From NCBI RefSeq assembly GCF_051622035.1, contig NC_135367.1:10080501-10144500 (forward strand): a DNA stretch of 64,000 nt. Reading direction: 5' to 3'. Position 1 is the first letter of the stretch, and every line of letters starts with the position of its first letter. Positions 37,532 to 48,910 of the stretch are shown one piece after another. The DNA comes from Arctopsyche grandis. Taxonomy: Eukaryota > Arthropoda > Insecta > Trichoptera > Hydropsychidae. Below the pieces are notes generated by a model. That model worked only from the letters and a program-made list of their open reading frames with translations, was not told the origin of the DNA and did no database searches. A program made the translations under genes and the position numbers.

Positions 37532-37645
37532 AATATTAATACATACATATCGATTTTTTACGTCGCATAGTGAGCTATAGCTGTTAAATGAGTGTTCTTT
37601 AGATCGAATCTCATAGAAGAGAGCTGGAGCCTGAAATCTGAAGAA

Positions 37646-40018
37646 ATGGAGTTTCCAATGCAGTGCAGGCTGTGCCTGTGTTCTGGTCCAATCGAGTCTT
37701 TCGTCTCCATCCATGACAACCCTCGTTCACATTTGGCGCGACGCATTTCGTTCTGCTGTCATTTGCAGGTCGCTCACCTCTCACCCCATGAATCGGATTC
37801 GTGTGTTAATATAAATTTATGCAAACGTATGGTATGGGCTTCATGAGTTTTTCCTTAACTGCAATGGAGAATTTCAACAATCTCGATAGTATTTGACACT
37901 TATTAAATATTTCCAATGCAGCATTTCAATTTCTGGTATTGATTTTTTGGGTATCAAGTCGTGGCATAAAACCATTATACTTTTTCATCTAATAGCATGT
38001 AATAGATGAATTTAAATGTGCAAAAGCCTTCAACAAATATGACCAGGAACAAATAAATTCACCTGCCGAAGCTTTTTTCTCTGATGAACAATATGTGATG
38101 TCCATAATAATTGAAATATTTAGAAATACTTTAATCAGACATATCCTGGTTTTGAATTTGAAAAGAATGGTCACCTTAACGTATTGCCATTTGAATTAAT
38201 TCTCATATATGTAAACCTTTCTCATTTGCAGGTCAAGAAAGGCGACGAAATGCCAGATACAATATGTCGTTCTTGTAACAACAATCTGGAATTGCTCATC
38301 AGTTTTCGAAAAGTTTGTCTTCGAAGTGATGAAATTTCGAAACTAAAGCTAAACAAGCATGTGGATATCAAAACGGAAGAAGTTCTACTGGAAGATTTAA
38401 ACTGGGAGAATGAATTTGATGTTCATTCGTCATCAATCGTTGAAAGTGAAGGGGAATTAAGTACTTCAGCACGAATCGATTCTGAGCCAAAATTAGATTC
38501 AATTGGAAATATAAATTCACAGGTAAAATGATGTCTAACAGCCTTGTCAAGGTACTACACACATTTAAATTATATAAAATTCCTTTTATTTTACAGGTAT
38601 GCGGAGGACCGTCGACTTCGTGTAATAATTCAAATAAAAAAACTCTTACTAAGGAAATGTTATATCAATGTGATATTTGTCTCAAAACATATGGTCGAAA
38701 AATTCGTCTCATTGAACACATAAAAACTCATACTATGTTGAAACCATATCAATGTAATATTTGTTTAAAATCATTTGCTGCAAAGAAACATCTTGCAAAT
38801 CACGAAAAACACCATACTGATAAAATACTCGAATGCGATATTTGTTTGAAATCATTTTCACACCAAAGATACTTCACAATACATATGAGATCTCATACCG
38901 GGGAAAAACCGTACCAATGTGAAATTTGTTTAAAATCATTCGCTCAACAACCCAGCTTTATAGTACACAAACAAATTCACACCGGGATTAAACACAAATG
39001 TGACATTTGCTTGAAATCGTTTGCACAAAAATCCACCCTTACGAATCACAAAAAAACTCACGCTGGTTTGAATCCGTATAAATGTGGCGTTTGTACAAAA
39101 TCATTTACTCGAAAAAATCATCTTGAAGATCATGAAAGACGCCATACCGGAGAAAAACCACACAAATGTGATATCTGTTCAAAAACATTTTCTGACAAAT
39201 GTAACCTAACAATACATATGAGATTGCATACCGGGGAAAAGCCATACCAATGTGACATATGTTTAAAAACATTCGCTCGAAATTACAACTTTGTAATGCA
39301 CAAAATAACTCATACTAAATTGAAATCATACAAATGTGATATTTGTTTGAAATCGTTTGTCAAAAAATCCAGCGTTGCGATACACAAAAGAAATCATACC
39401 GGAATAAAACCATACAAATGTGACATTTGTTCTAAATCATTCGGTCAAAAAAAATATATCATTGCGCACATTAAAACCCATCCTGGATTGAAACCATACA
39501 AATGTGACGTTTGTTCAAAAACATTTGCTCGAAAAAGTGTTTTTGAAAATCACAAAATACACCATACCGGAGAAAGACCATACAAATGTGATATTTGTCC
39601 GAAATCATTTTTTCACAAATCTAACCTTACAGTGCATTTGAGATCTCATACCGTGGAAAAACCATACAAATGTGACATTTGCTTAAAAGCATTCGCTGAA
39701 AATACACTTCTCATTACACACAAAACAACGCATGTAAAACCAAACAAATGTGAAATTTGTTTTAAATCGTTTGCTAAAAAATCCAGCCTTGGGGTACACA
39801 AAAAAACTCATACATTAAAACAATATCAATGTGATATTTGCTTAAAATCTTTCGCACAAAAAGCTTATATCATAAGACACATTGTAACCCATATTGGGTT
39901 TAAACCATATAAATGCGACATTTGTTTAAAATTGTTTTCTCAAAAATCCAACTTAACGAACCACAAAAAAACTCACACTGGAGGAAAACCATGTAAAAAA
40001 AACAAAAAAAAACCATGA
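37646..40018 (+). CDS. ZNF-A: ZAD plus 16 C2H2 zinc-finger protein
   Basis: Seen: exons 37646-37768, 38232-38522 and 38597-40018, all phase 0, totalling 611 aa. The ZAD zinc-coordinating cysteines are C7/C10 (exon 1) and C53/C56 (exon 2, after KKGDEMPDTI). An acidic linker (about residues 80-138) precedes 16 C2H2 fingers from about residue 161 to 600, joined by TGEKP-like linkers. Known: ZAD domains are arthropod dimerisation modules and such proteins are nuclear DNA-binding regulators; the target is unknown. The ATG at 37646 (or 37658) is preferred because the paralogs start right before CRLC; an in-frame ATG at 37592 would add 18 residues. The finger sequences are the most divergent of the four genes and it is the only one on the plus strand. 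It ends in a Lys/Asn-rich tail, and a 17th finger remnant follows the stop. A poly(A) signal AATAAA lies at 40428-40433. Confidence 0.9.
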
Positions 40019-40084
40019 ACTATTTGCTTGAAATCATTTCCCCGAAAAGCTTCTATGTTAAAACCATTGCTGTGTAGTCGTTAA
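40019..40084 (+). pseudogene. relic of a 17th zinc finger after the ZNF-A stop
   Basis: Directly after the stop, in the same frame, the DNA reads TICLKSFPRKASMLKPLLCS and then stops. This is the finger core (CLKSF) of another C2H2 unit, now lacking its first cysteine and both histidines. The exon appears to have lost its last finger through decay of the A-rich segment at about 39985-40020. Confidence 0.65.
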
Positions 40085-40172
40085 AATGAAACAGAACTCA
40101 GACCTAAACATTTCCCGTCTCAAAATATCCCGCAGAGATTAAGCAGTCTGTAGTAGCTCGTTAAAACAAAAA

Positions 40173-40305
40173 TAGCATGCATATGTACTATACTAGGAGG
40201 TCTGCAGCCCGCAGCCCATGTGGACGACAAAAATAGCATGCATTTGTACTGTACTGGGAGGACTGCAGCCCGCGGCCCATATGAACGAGCCGCCACTGAT
40301 AAATA
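40173..40305. repeat. two tandem 66-bp units in the ZNF-A 3' region
   Basis: Two adjacent units begin ATAGCATGCAT and contain GGCAGCCCGCGGCCCAT-like text (TGCAGCCCGCAGCCCAT, then TGCAGCCCGCGGCCCAT). The second unit ends in ATGAACGAGCCGCCACTG, which also occurs at 43054-43071. Confidence 0.55.
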
Positions 40306-40576
40306 CTATTACAAATACTCAAATGTATTATTTCAAAACCCATATACAGTCAATAATTTTAATAAATTTGGTAATTTTTTTACCCCAAAAAAGTGTTTTT
40401 TTTTATTATTTGGAGTAAGAAATATGAAATAAATTTTTATTACATACATTTCTACCATAGTTGCCATGGCAGGAATTACCCCAAGGCGACACACATGGTT
40501 AGATTATTTTGAACTTACAATTTCAAACATTACAGTAAACAATTATATAGAGATACAAAACAATCAACTTTTTTTT

Positions 40577-40751
40577 GGTTCGGTGATTACTAGTCAAATG
40601 TGAACCGGTCGCTCTAGATTGGTCACACGTGATCACCCGTCCCACTAAAACTGGTCACACCCTAAAATCGGTCAACCAGATTTCTCATGACCGATCTAGA
40701 GCGACCGGTTGTCCTGTGAATGGTTCACATATGACTAGTAGCCCGTTTACC
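40577..40751. mobile_element. Mutator-type palindromic MITE (type D)
   Basis: 175 bp. It starts GGTTCGGTGATTACTAGTCA and ends in CCCGTTTACC; the two halves fold on each other (GACCGGTT, CTCTAGAT and GGTCACAC repeated in inverse). Flanks are CTTTTTTTT and CTTTTTTTA (40568-40576, 40752-40760), a 9-bp duplication with one change. Related copies lie at 48533-48910 and 59544-59690. Confidence 0.7.
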
Positions 40752-40892
40752 CTTTTTTTATACACAGAAAAATTTGCGAGAAATCCATTACCACGTAGTA
40801 TGTAGGTAGCACATTTTATAAGAATCAACAAATTCGAAATGCTAGAAACTCGAATTTGCGAAAACCTGGGAGAATATCGATTTATTCGATGA

Positions 40893-41263
40893 GGTGCAAA
40901 CGATCGAAAAGCGCCAGACAGACTGAACCACAGATTAACGACACGTGTACCTTTTGCGTGCGCACTGCTCGCACTTACACTAAGCGAAATCTACCCGAAG
41001 TCCCGACTTACCTACTCTGTATACGTTCTGTGCTTCTGATACTTTAGTTACAAATTTTTCCTTATTAAATGATTAAAAACTCGCCAGAAAGATCCAACTC
41101 AATTTTAATAATTACTATTTTAATAATTGCATCTGTGCATATCGAAAGGTTACTCGTCATCTGATGTGCAATTTTTCATTCGTGAAGTCGAGAATTGCGC
41201 TTAAAGTAGCCATCCAGTTAATCTGTGGTTCAATCTGTCTGGCGCTTTTCGATCGTTTACACC
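40893..41263. mobile_element. TIR MITE with about 50-bp inverted ends
   Basis: The left arm (GGTGCAAACGATCGAAAAGC, then CCAGACAGACTGAACCACAG) recurs inverted at 41263-41212. No clear target duplication. A second copy, one arm plus subterminal sequence, is at 397-600. Confidence 0.6.
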
Positions 41264-41877
41264 AAACCCCAAACTATCTATTTAATTTTTACCAGATTCA
41301 CTTTCACAAAAATTAAATTAGAAAAAAAAAAATTTAACCTTAATTAAAGATATTCAACATTAAATAAACATTCAGCAAATATATAGCACATGATAAAAAA
41401 TGTTATCACTAGAATTTATTTACTTGCACTTTAAAATCACTAAATCACACGGAATTTTTTTACTGGCAACGTTATAATTTCAATAAATGTTTGTGTCCAT
41501 AACCTCCATTTTTGTCTGTCAAACTGAACATTACTGTTTATTAACCTTACTTTGATTATTGGTAAGCGAATTTATATCAGCATCATCTACAGCCATTCAC
41601 CATCGACTGCCGGATGAAGGCCTCTCCAACTCGCTTCCACTCGTCTCTGTTTAGCGCAACTCTCATCCATCTCACCCCACACATTTCCTAATTTCGTCTA
41701 CCCATCTTCCCTATGGTCTTCCTTTTACCCTTTTACATTCTCTCGGATACCATTCTAGTACTTATTTTGTCCATACATACATATTTACATATTATATATT
41801 AATTGATTAATTCATATTGTATCATAGATGGAAAAAAACTTTGATAAAATTGAAATAACCAATAATTAAAATTCGTA

Positions 41878-42418
41878 AAGGGAAGAAGAAGCAAACGAAA
41901 TATTTCACAACAAACGTAAGGCAAAGACGAAAAGATCCTGGGTTAGAAGGAAACAATTCAACACAGCAAAATTGGCAGAAAATTATGTCGATAATTTGAA
42001 AACGTGGAAAAAAACGACAAATTATAATAGTTCAACTGGATGTAAAATCACATATCGATGTACAGCTGGTCAATATAGAAAAAGTGAATGCCCTGCTGGA
42101 ATTTATTTGTTATATCACACAGAAAGTTCAGCCGTTTCTTTATATGAAACACAGAATGAACACAATAACCATACAGATGGGAATCGTAGGCTATCTATGA
42201 CGTTAAGAAAAATAGTGTGCCGACTGTTTGACGATGGAATTAGGAAACCAAATGCAATAATAGCTGCATTCAAAAATCGTGGGTTGCCAGAGCCAGAAAA
42301 ATCAAAACTGAACAATTTCCTGACAAAACTGCGACATGAAAAACTGGAACCACCGCTTGAACAGAAACCCAAGAGAGGTCGATCCATTACAGCCAAGAAA
42401 GCTCTTCTAATACAATAA
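41878..42418 (+). pseudogene. Mutator-like (MULE) transposase N-terminal fragment
   Basis: An open frame from 41878 to a stop at 42416 encodes a basic leader (KRKAKTKRSWVRRKQF) then TWKKTTNYNSSTG, ITYRCTAGQYRKSECPAG, SAVSLYETQNEHNNH and LRKIVCRLFDDGIRKP. The C..C..H-x-H spacing resembles the WRKY/GCM1- or FLYWCH-like zinc domain at the N-terminus of insect MULE transposases. The catalytic DDE region is absent, so this is a fragment. A Mutator-type MITE end begins 29 bp downstream (42447). The family call is by recognition and is moderate. Confidence 0.5.
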
Positions 42419-42446
42419 GTATTATATTTTGCGGTATTAATTATAT

Positions 42447-42504
42447 GGTAAACGGATTATTTCGCGAAAAGCGATCTCGTGCACGTCACTAAGTTCTCGT
42501 TAGT
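42447..42504 (-). mobile_element. truncated Mutator-type MITE (type C)
   Basis: It begins GGTAAACGGATTATTTCGCG and carries AGTTCTCGTTAGTA, matching type C copies in reverse. It is cut off where the TRIM-like LTR begins, so that LTR element inserted into it; the other half is not found downstream. Confidence 0.55.
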
Positions 42505-42849
42505 ACTGTGGCGGCTCGCTATACGACATGGTCGAGTTCGGTCACCTTCCTGCGAGTTGGGACCAACTCGGCTGTGTTCAGAGTGGCTACCTCACTCCGT
42601 CTCTGGCTCTCATAATAAAAGCACGTGCATCAACATGCCAGTCGTCTCATTCGTCCATCCCCTATACTGGTGACCCCGATATCGAGCCACGCAGCCTCGA
42701 TTAACTCACCATGCCGCCCATCCCAGCCTCGCCGAACCAGGCGGGTAAGCTATCCGCCCGCCTTTTACGCAGCAGACAACGGCTACCTACCTACAACTAG
42801 CTAGTCCAGCCACGACGTCAACGTCAGCGCCGCAGTGTATATGAACGAG

Positions 42850-43053
42850 GATTCGGTGATTACTGGTCACAAATTACTCGTCACAAAGTCACTGAAATCT
42901 CTATAACGGAACATCTGGCAGCCGAAAAGTCCATCATACTAACGATAACTATCATAGTAACGAGAACTTGAGTGCCAAATATTGTGTATTTGCGATTTTC
43001 ATGGCAAAAATTGTCTTTGTGACCACCCCAATGTGACGAATAGTCCAATTACC
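42850..43053. mobile_element. Mutator-type MITE (type C), 9-bp target duplication
   Basis: 204 bp, starting GATTCGGTGATTACTGGTCA and ending CCAATTACC, with imperfect inverted ends. ATGAACGAG flanks both sides exactly (42841-42849, 43054-43062). Nested in the TRIM-like element. Confidence 0.75.
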
Positions 43054-43184
43054 ATGAACGAGCCGCCACTGCATATAAATGGGGGAGCGAATGAGACGGC
43101 GATCTTGAAAGCTGGAGACGGAGTCATGCACAATCCAGTACACATAGAACAGGGCATCCATCTAGCACCACAACATTCATCACA

Positions 43185-43304
43185 TTTACAGTTTACTTGT
43201 TTTTATATCATGTTTTTATATATTTTTCAAATGTAGGCCATTGTGGCGCATTAGGTTCTTCCTGTAATGCCACAATGGTCCAAAACTATTAAATAAATAA
43301 ATAT
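43185..43304 (+). mobile_element. LINE 3' tail with hairpin, short truncated copy
   Basis: A 120-bp truncated copy of the Jockey/CR1-like LINE. It contains the 3' hairpin (43228-43276) and ends in (TAAA)n. It is flanked by ATTCATCACA and ATTCAATCACA (43175-43184, 43305-43315), a target duplication with one extra base. Confidence 0.7.
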
Positions 43305-43635
43305 ATTCAATCACAGGACACACACCATCGCAGCACCATCATTCTTCTCATCAGGCCTCGCCCGACTCCACGAGCGCCGGGACGGGCGCCAGATGCCACA
43401 ACACCTCCTCGAGCCTCATGAAACATATCGATGCCCCTGCCACCCCACCAACTGACAGCCGAACGAGGCTCGGACGAGCGGCGCCGGCGCAGCATCACAT
43501 CGCCACGACCACCGGACGACCCACCGTCCTGCTCGCAGCATCATCGCTCTCGAATGGACAGACCATTCAGGGCTTTACAAAACCACACGGCGGATGGCCC
43601 ACGGCAACAATAATTTTTTTCTCTTTCCTTGTGTA

Positions 43636-43786
43636 ATGATCAGATAAAATTGGCAAACTCTGATAGAGAAACGATCGATTTGGAGTCACAAAACCCCCAA
43701 ATCTAACCAGCAGTTTGGTGAGTCGAACCATCGATCGCAGTGGTGCTAAATATATACGCTACCATTAAGCCAAACTATGTAAGTCT
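43636..43786 (-). mobile_element. tRNA-derived SINE copy
   Basis: On the minus strand, an A-box-like TGGCTTAATGGTAGCG (43772-43757) and B-box GATGGTTCGACTC precede the shared body ATCAGAGTTTGCCAATTT. Four other copies lie at 19-22 kb. Confidence 0.6.
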
Positions 43787-43787
43787 A

Positions 43788-43880
43788 ATCGAAACGACTA
43801 TTATAGTATGGTGAGCGTTATCTTACACAGATACACACACACATAATAACGCTATTATGTATATGTTAAATGTATGTGTG
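43788..43880. repeat. repeat shared with 8310-8420
   Basis: CGAAACGACTATTATAGTAT, then GGTGAGCGTTATC and a CA run, matches 8316-8420 on the same strand. Probably a transposon tail; no termini identified. Confidence 0.45.
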
Positions 43881-44479
43881 AGTAAAATATTTATTAAAAA
43901 TACGTTTATTTATTAATTACATGATCTGAAAATATATTATTTATTTTAATTAGTATACAAATAAAGCAAATTAAATTTATATAAATCATTTAACTTTATC
44001 ATAATACATATTCCTACCTATCATATAATGGTGTTAGCATTCAAAGAAATAATGATTAATAACAAACATGATGTTTAACAAATGTTTTCCTTTTTTTGAT
44101 TTTATTATTTCATCGATCATTAAATATAAGTTTTTTTTCATGTTTTAAAAATGTATGAAAGGTGATACAAGACAATTGAATACAATGTCAACAAATATAT
44201 GTATGAATGTAAATTCTCGTTAAATGGACTATCTGTTTCTATTAATAATACTTTTATGTATATTACAGCAACATGCATGCAATTAATTAAAATTTCTTCA
44301 CATACTCCTAGTACCGAGTCAACAATATAAGTATAGAAACGGAGAATATATAATTCTAAACATATGTATATCGCATTTATGTGGTGTTATTATCGTCCAC
44401 AGTGTAATATGTTATGTTCTAAGTTAGATTTGAAAAAAATTAATTAATTAAAATGATATTTAAATATGTATATTTCGCA
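43881..44479. other. AT-rich 3' flank of ZNF-B, no gene seen
   Basis: AT-rich sequence without a credible ORF or recognised element. No strong poly(A) signal close to the ZNF-B stop; a TTTATT (AATAAA on the minus strand) lies near 43903. Confidence 0.5.
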
Positions 44480-46638
44480 TTAGTGGGGTTTTTCTACAGA
44501 ATGAGTTTTCATATGTATTGTAAGGTTATTTTTATAAGAAAAACATTTAAAGCAAATATCACACTGTTGAGGTTTTTCCTTAGTGTGAGATATCATATGT
44601 TGCGTAAGGCCAGATTTATAAGCAAATAATTTAAAACAAACCTCACATTTGTGAGGTTTGTCTCCGGTGTGAGTTTTCATGTGTGTTGACAAATTAGAAT
44701 TGTGATTAAATGATTTTAAACATATTTCACATTGATAGGGAGTTTCCCCAGAGTGAGTTAGCATGTGTGTCACAATTGTATGTTTACTATTATATGATTT
44801 TAAACAAATATCGCATTGATAAAGGTTTTCCCCGGTGTGAATTTTCATATGTTTTACGAGACTCGATTTGACACTGAATGACTTTAAGCAGATGTCGCAC
44901 CGATGAGGTTTTTTCCCCGTGTGAATTCTCAAGTGTTTCACAAGGCTATAATTAAGAACAAATGATTTCGAACAAATGTGGCACTGGTGAAATTTTTCCC
45001 CAGTATGAGTTTGCATGTGTGATGTTAAACTATTCCTATGGATAAATGATTTTAAACATATTTCGCATTGGTGCGGTTTTTCTTCAGAGTGAGTTTTCAT
45101 GTGTGTTGTAAAGTAAGACTTGCAAACAAACGACTTCGGACATTGTTCACAATTGTAAAGTTTTTCTTTGGAATGAACTCTCATGTGATTCATCAACGAA
45201 GATTTAAAAGAAAATGAATTTGGGCATATATTGCAGGTATACGGCTTTTCTCCAGTATGAGTTATCATGTGTTCCGTCAAGTGAAACTTATGACTAAATG
45301 ATTTTAAACATTTTTCGCATTGGTAAGGTTTTTCACCCGAGTGAGTTCTCATGTGTCTCAAAAGGTTGCATTTACTACTGCATGATCTCAAGCAGAATTC
45401 GCATTGGTAAGGTTTTTCCCCGTTGTGAGATCTCATATGATACACCAGCAATGATTTCTTAGCGAAAGCTTTAAAACAGATTTCGCATTGGTGTGGTTTA
45501 TCACCGTTGTGAGTTTTCATGTGTATCGAAAAGCCCGAGCTTTGACTAAATGATTTGAAACATATCAAGCAATTGTAAGGTTTGTGCCCAGTGTGAGTTC
45601 TCGTGTGAATTACTAAAGTAGATTTCATCTTAAATGACTTTAAACAAATTTCACACCGGTAAGGCTTTTCATCACTGTGAATTTTCATGTGTGTCAAAAG
45701 CGTAGATTTGAGAGAAAACAATTTTAAGCATATTTCGCATCGATGAGTTTTTTTCATACTGTGAGCTTTCAAATGGTGCACAAGGTTGTATTTATAACCA
45801 AAGAATTTGAGGCAAATATCGCATTGATAAGGTTTCTCTCCAGAGTGAGCTCTCATGTGACTCACGAGGGCAGATTTTAAACTAAATGATTTAAAACAGG
45901 TGTCGCATGGATGAGATTTTCCCTCAGATTTGTATTGTTTATCCACATTTTTCTTTCTTTTGTGCAACTGTAAAATTAAACGACGATTATTTTAAATTTT
46001 AAAATGTTATAACATTTCATATTATTGAGCCATAACATTACTAGTTCAATTGTATCTACTATTGAATTGCTCCTTTTTGCACTAAAATTCCATTTATTTT
46101 CTTCATTACTACTAAGAGCACTACAAGTATTCGGCAATGAATGTTTGGTAGCAAGTTCATCTTCCCATATTAAATCATCCAATATAATTTCTTCCTGTTT
46201 AATGTCCAAACTCTTGGTTAGCCTAAGTTTCACCGTTTCATTGCTTTGAATACAAGTCTTTTTGAAACTGCTTAACAAATTAAGATTGTTTTTACAAGAA
46301 ATGCATATCACTTCTGGCAGCTTGTCACCTTTCTTAACCTGAAAAATAATGAATTTTAGAAATGAGTTATAGAATATCTATGACAATACACAATAATAAC
46401 ACCAATGCTACCCTGACGGGATAGATATAGGTAAATCCTCCAGACGAATAATAGTCATAGAATCGCTAAATTTGCAAATTTCTTGGAAGCACAAATATAA
46501 TTGAATAATAAGTTTTTTAAAACCGACCTGGAGCTGACAATAGGTCGAAATGTGTTGCGCCAAAGGATCAGATTTATCAAAGATTGAGACAAAAGACACG
46601 GCTGGTCCTGAACAGAGACAAAGCCGACACGCCATCAT
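44480..46638 (-). CDS. ZNF-B: ZAD plus 17 C2H2 zinc-finger protein
   Basis: Seen: exons 46638-46528, 46338-46042 and 45967-44480, phase 0 throughout, 631 aa. ZAD cysteines C4/C7 (MMACRLCLC) and C49/C52 (GDKLPEVICISC). An acidic linker contains IKQEEIILDDLIWEDE, near identical in ZNF-C and ZNF-D. Seventeen C2H2 fingers run from about residue 155 to 627, ending SVEKPH. The exon 2 donor (ACTA|GTAATG) is fixed by the same position in both paralogs. Two ATGs are adjacent (46638, 46635). Known: a ZAD-ZNF is a nuclear DNA-binding factor. Finger order 13-16 equals ZNF-C 5-8 and ZNF-D 6-9. Finger 7 has Cys in place of the usual Phe (CLRSC), and the linkers of fingers 2-5 are non-canonical. Confidence 0.92.
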
Positions 46639-46702
46639 TCGTTTATCTTCTCAATTTCATTCTGCACCAAAACAAAATCAAATTACAAAGAATGTCGGTC
46701 AC

Positions 46703-46714
46703 TTTGACGTTTGA
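46703..46714. promoter_or_regulatory. TTTGACGTTTGA motif upstream of ZNF-B
   Basis: It lies 65-76 bp upstream of the ATG, within a longer block (GTCACTTTGACGTTTGATTA, then AATGAAATTCAAT and ACAGCCAGGCT) that is also present upstream of ZNF-C. In the three paralogs it was probably inherited with the gene duplication. Confidence 0.45.
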
Positions 46715-46863
46715 TTAAATGAAATTCAATATACAGCCAGGCTGTTTTGTAGTAAAATTGCGACTTTAAATATTAAATTGCCTTTCATTACAATAAATTT
46801 ATTATCAATGGTGGACCAATGAAGAAATCACATTATAGTTTTATAGTAAATATATGTATGTAC

Positions 46864-48400
46864 CAGTAGCGTGCTGTCCATGGATGCTGTGGATGCTGCG
46901 CATCCCTTAAAATTTACATCAAAAATATTTTCATACCGTTTGTTTTCTGAATTTCGTAGTTTTATTTCTCTTTCATTTATTTTTGATGACGAGATTATGA
47001 TATATACAATCTTTTGTCTGATCCAAAATTGATATAAACAAGCATCCCCGTTGAAAGCCGATTGCGCGACCGACGCTTGTTTTTTTTTTTTCACATCAAT
47101 CTCGTATCGGCATGGATGCTGAAGTTCTCTACAAATCTTATGCGCATGCGCACAAGTGAGCTGTCACTCTTGCGTATGCGCATAAGTGAGACGACTCTAC
47201 AGTCGTCTCGCTCGCGCGACCTTGCTCTGGAAGCAAAATCTCCTTTTGCATATGTATGATCTTGATTCGCTTTTTACAAACCTCCTTTACGTTTCAGTTA
47301 TTATTATTACAAATCCAGAGAGATGTAATAAGAATAGAGGGGCCCTTACGAATAAATAATTGTTGTCAATTTTACGCGGTACGTCTCTATAAATACGCTA
47401 CATCGCACGGAATACAATCGGATCAATTTACTTATAAAAATGTTGTTTATTGAGTGTTTTTGAATGTATTGAGCAATTTTTACCGATGCTTGCCCATCTA
47501 GCGAGTATAAACAAACAGAGAAGTTTTTATCGGACATACGTCGAGCACCAAGCGTCAAATACGACTGATGGTAAAATTATTTAGATCTGTCCGTGGACAG
47601 AATGTCACTTGACAGCAAAAGAACACCTAAAGCCACTTCTATTAATATTACATTTCTCTGTACAAACCTCCTTTACGTTTCACTTACGATTACAATTCAG
47701 AGGACAGTTAACCTCTTATCCGATCGTTTTCATACTTTGCCATATTGCTCATTTTGGTCATCAATATAAGTAAATGGATATTCCGCCATTACGATAGAGA
47801 GAAAATATCGTTTAAGACGCGTTTGAAGTTCGAATATTTTAAATCTGGGTGACGTCTGTGTAGTCTTTAATTTTATACATAGATGGCGGTTGTAAATACA
47901 AAACTAAAAGGAGGTTTGTTTTTAAAAAACTATTTTTACCAACCTCTTCTTACTTTCACTTACGATCACTAGTTATGTATGGACTTTCGCTTGATTCGTT
48001 GATTGATATTTCGTACGTTACGTCCTAAGCTATTTACTTTTATTATTTTATTATAATTTATTACGTCCTAAATTATTATTAATTATGGCCCTAAATATAG
48101 ATAGCTAAAGTAAAAATGGAAGTGGATTTATCGCCGTTGTTAATAATATTTGCAATTGTTTAATTAAAAATGCACTTAAAAGGACATTTGCTTCCCTACC
48201 ATATAATGAAAAAGAGATTGTTGTCAAGAGCCCAAAACCCACAACAAAATTGAATATTCATTCAAAAACGAAAACATATCAAAGACATTTTAATAAATAT
48301 AATATAAATATGTTTGGAAGAATAAAATAAAATTTAAAAAAATAAACTGATCGTTTTTTTGGACAGCATCCCCTGGTTGAAAAGTCACCGCACACCACTG
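46864..48400. mobile_element. 1.5-kb non-autonomous hAT element
   Basis: Ends CAGTAGCGTGCTG... and ...CCGCACACCACTG are inverted, in the hAT style (CAGTGGTGTGCGG). Exact 8-bp target duplication GTATGTAC (46856-46863, 48401-48408). No transposase ORF was found. A central block (47660-47960) recurs at 56405-57060. Confidence 0.82.
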
Positions 48401-48532
48401 GTATGTACATACATATATGTATACTTTAGAAGAAAAATATTTAAAGACTCAAATATACTTAGATGAAGATGTGTCCGAAAGAATTCTATAAACCCTTAGA
48501 AACCATTAAAACTGGTATAAAAAAATTGGTTC

Positions 48533-48910
48533 GGTGATTACTAAAGCCCCGAGGGGGCTGTATATTGTTCAAATGTTGTAAATGCATTGTTAAAGGTTTG
48601 CCGAACCTTTTTTACAAAGGATTTACAACAATTGAACAATAAACAGCACGCTTCCGGTCCTACCTCTAGTGATTACTAGTCAAATGTGAACCGGTCACAG
48701 GACAACCGGTCGCTCTAGATTGGTCACACGTGATCACCCGTCACACTAAAACTGGTCACACCCTAAAATCGGTCAATCAGTTTTCTCGTGACCGATTTAA
48801 GGGTGTGACCAGTTTCAAGGTGTGACCAGATTTCTCGTGACCAGTTTTAGTGTGACGGGTGATCACGTGTGACCGATCTAGAGCGACCGGTTGTCCTGTG
48901 ACTGGTTTAC
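48533..48910. mobile_element. Mutator-type palindromic MITE (type D), interrupted
   Basis: Starts GGTTCGGTGATTAC. After removal of 48542-48668 plus one duplication it has long inverted arms of about 90 bp (GGTCGCTCTAGAT, CACACGTGATCACCCGTCAC and their inverses). The right end is not well preserved. Confidence 0.6.
48542..48668. mobile_element. 127-bp hAT-type MITE nested in a MITE
   Basis: Begins TAAAGCCCC and ends CCTACCTCTA; inside, TATTGTTCAA recurs inverted as TTGAACAATA. GTGATTAC is duplicated on both sides (48534-48541, 48669-48676), 8 bp as in hAT. Confidence 0.7.

Larger units (their letters stand above)
42505..43636 (+). mobile_element. TRIM-like LTR element, 5' LTR and internal part, interrupted
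   Basis: An LTR (about 42505-42668, starting TGTGGCGGCTCGC) is followed by a primer-site-like TGGTGACCCCGA. The internal GC-rich sequence matches the complete copy at 59923-61016. No 3' LTR is seen. Two later insertions split it: the Mutator-type MITE 42850-43053 and the LINE tail 43185-43304. No coding capacity; a broken fossil. Confidence 0.7.

Noticed and set aside
37592-37645. Upstream in-frame ATG extending ZNF-A by 18 residues
   Set aside because: All three paralogs start directly before the CRLC of the ZAD, so the later ATG is preferred.
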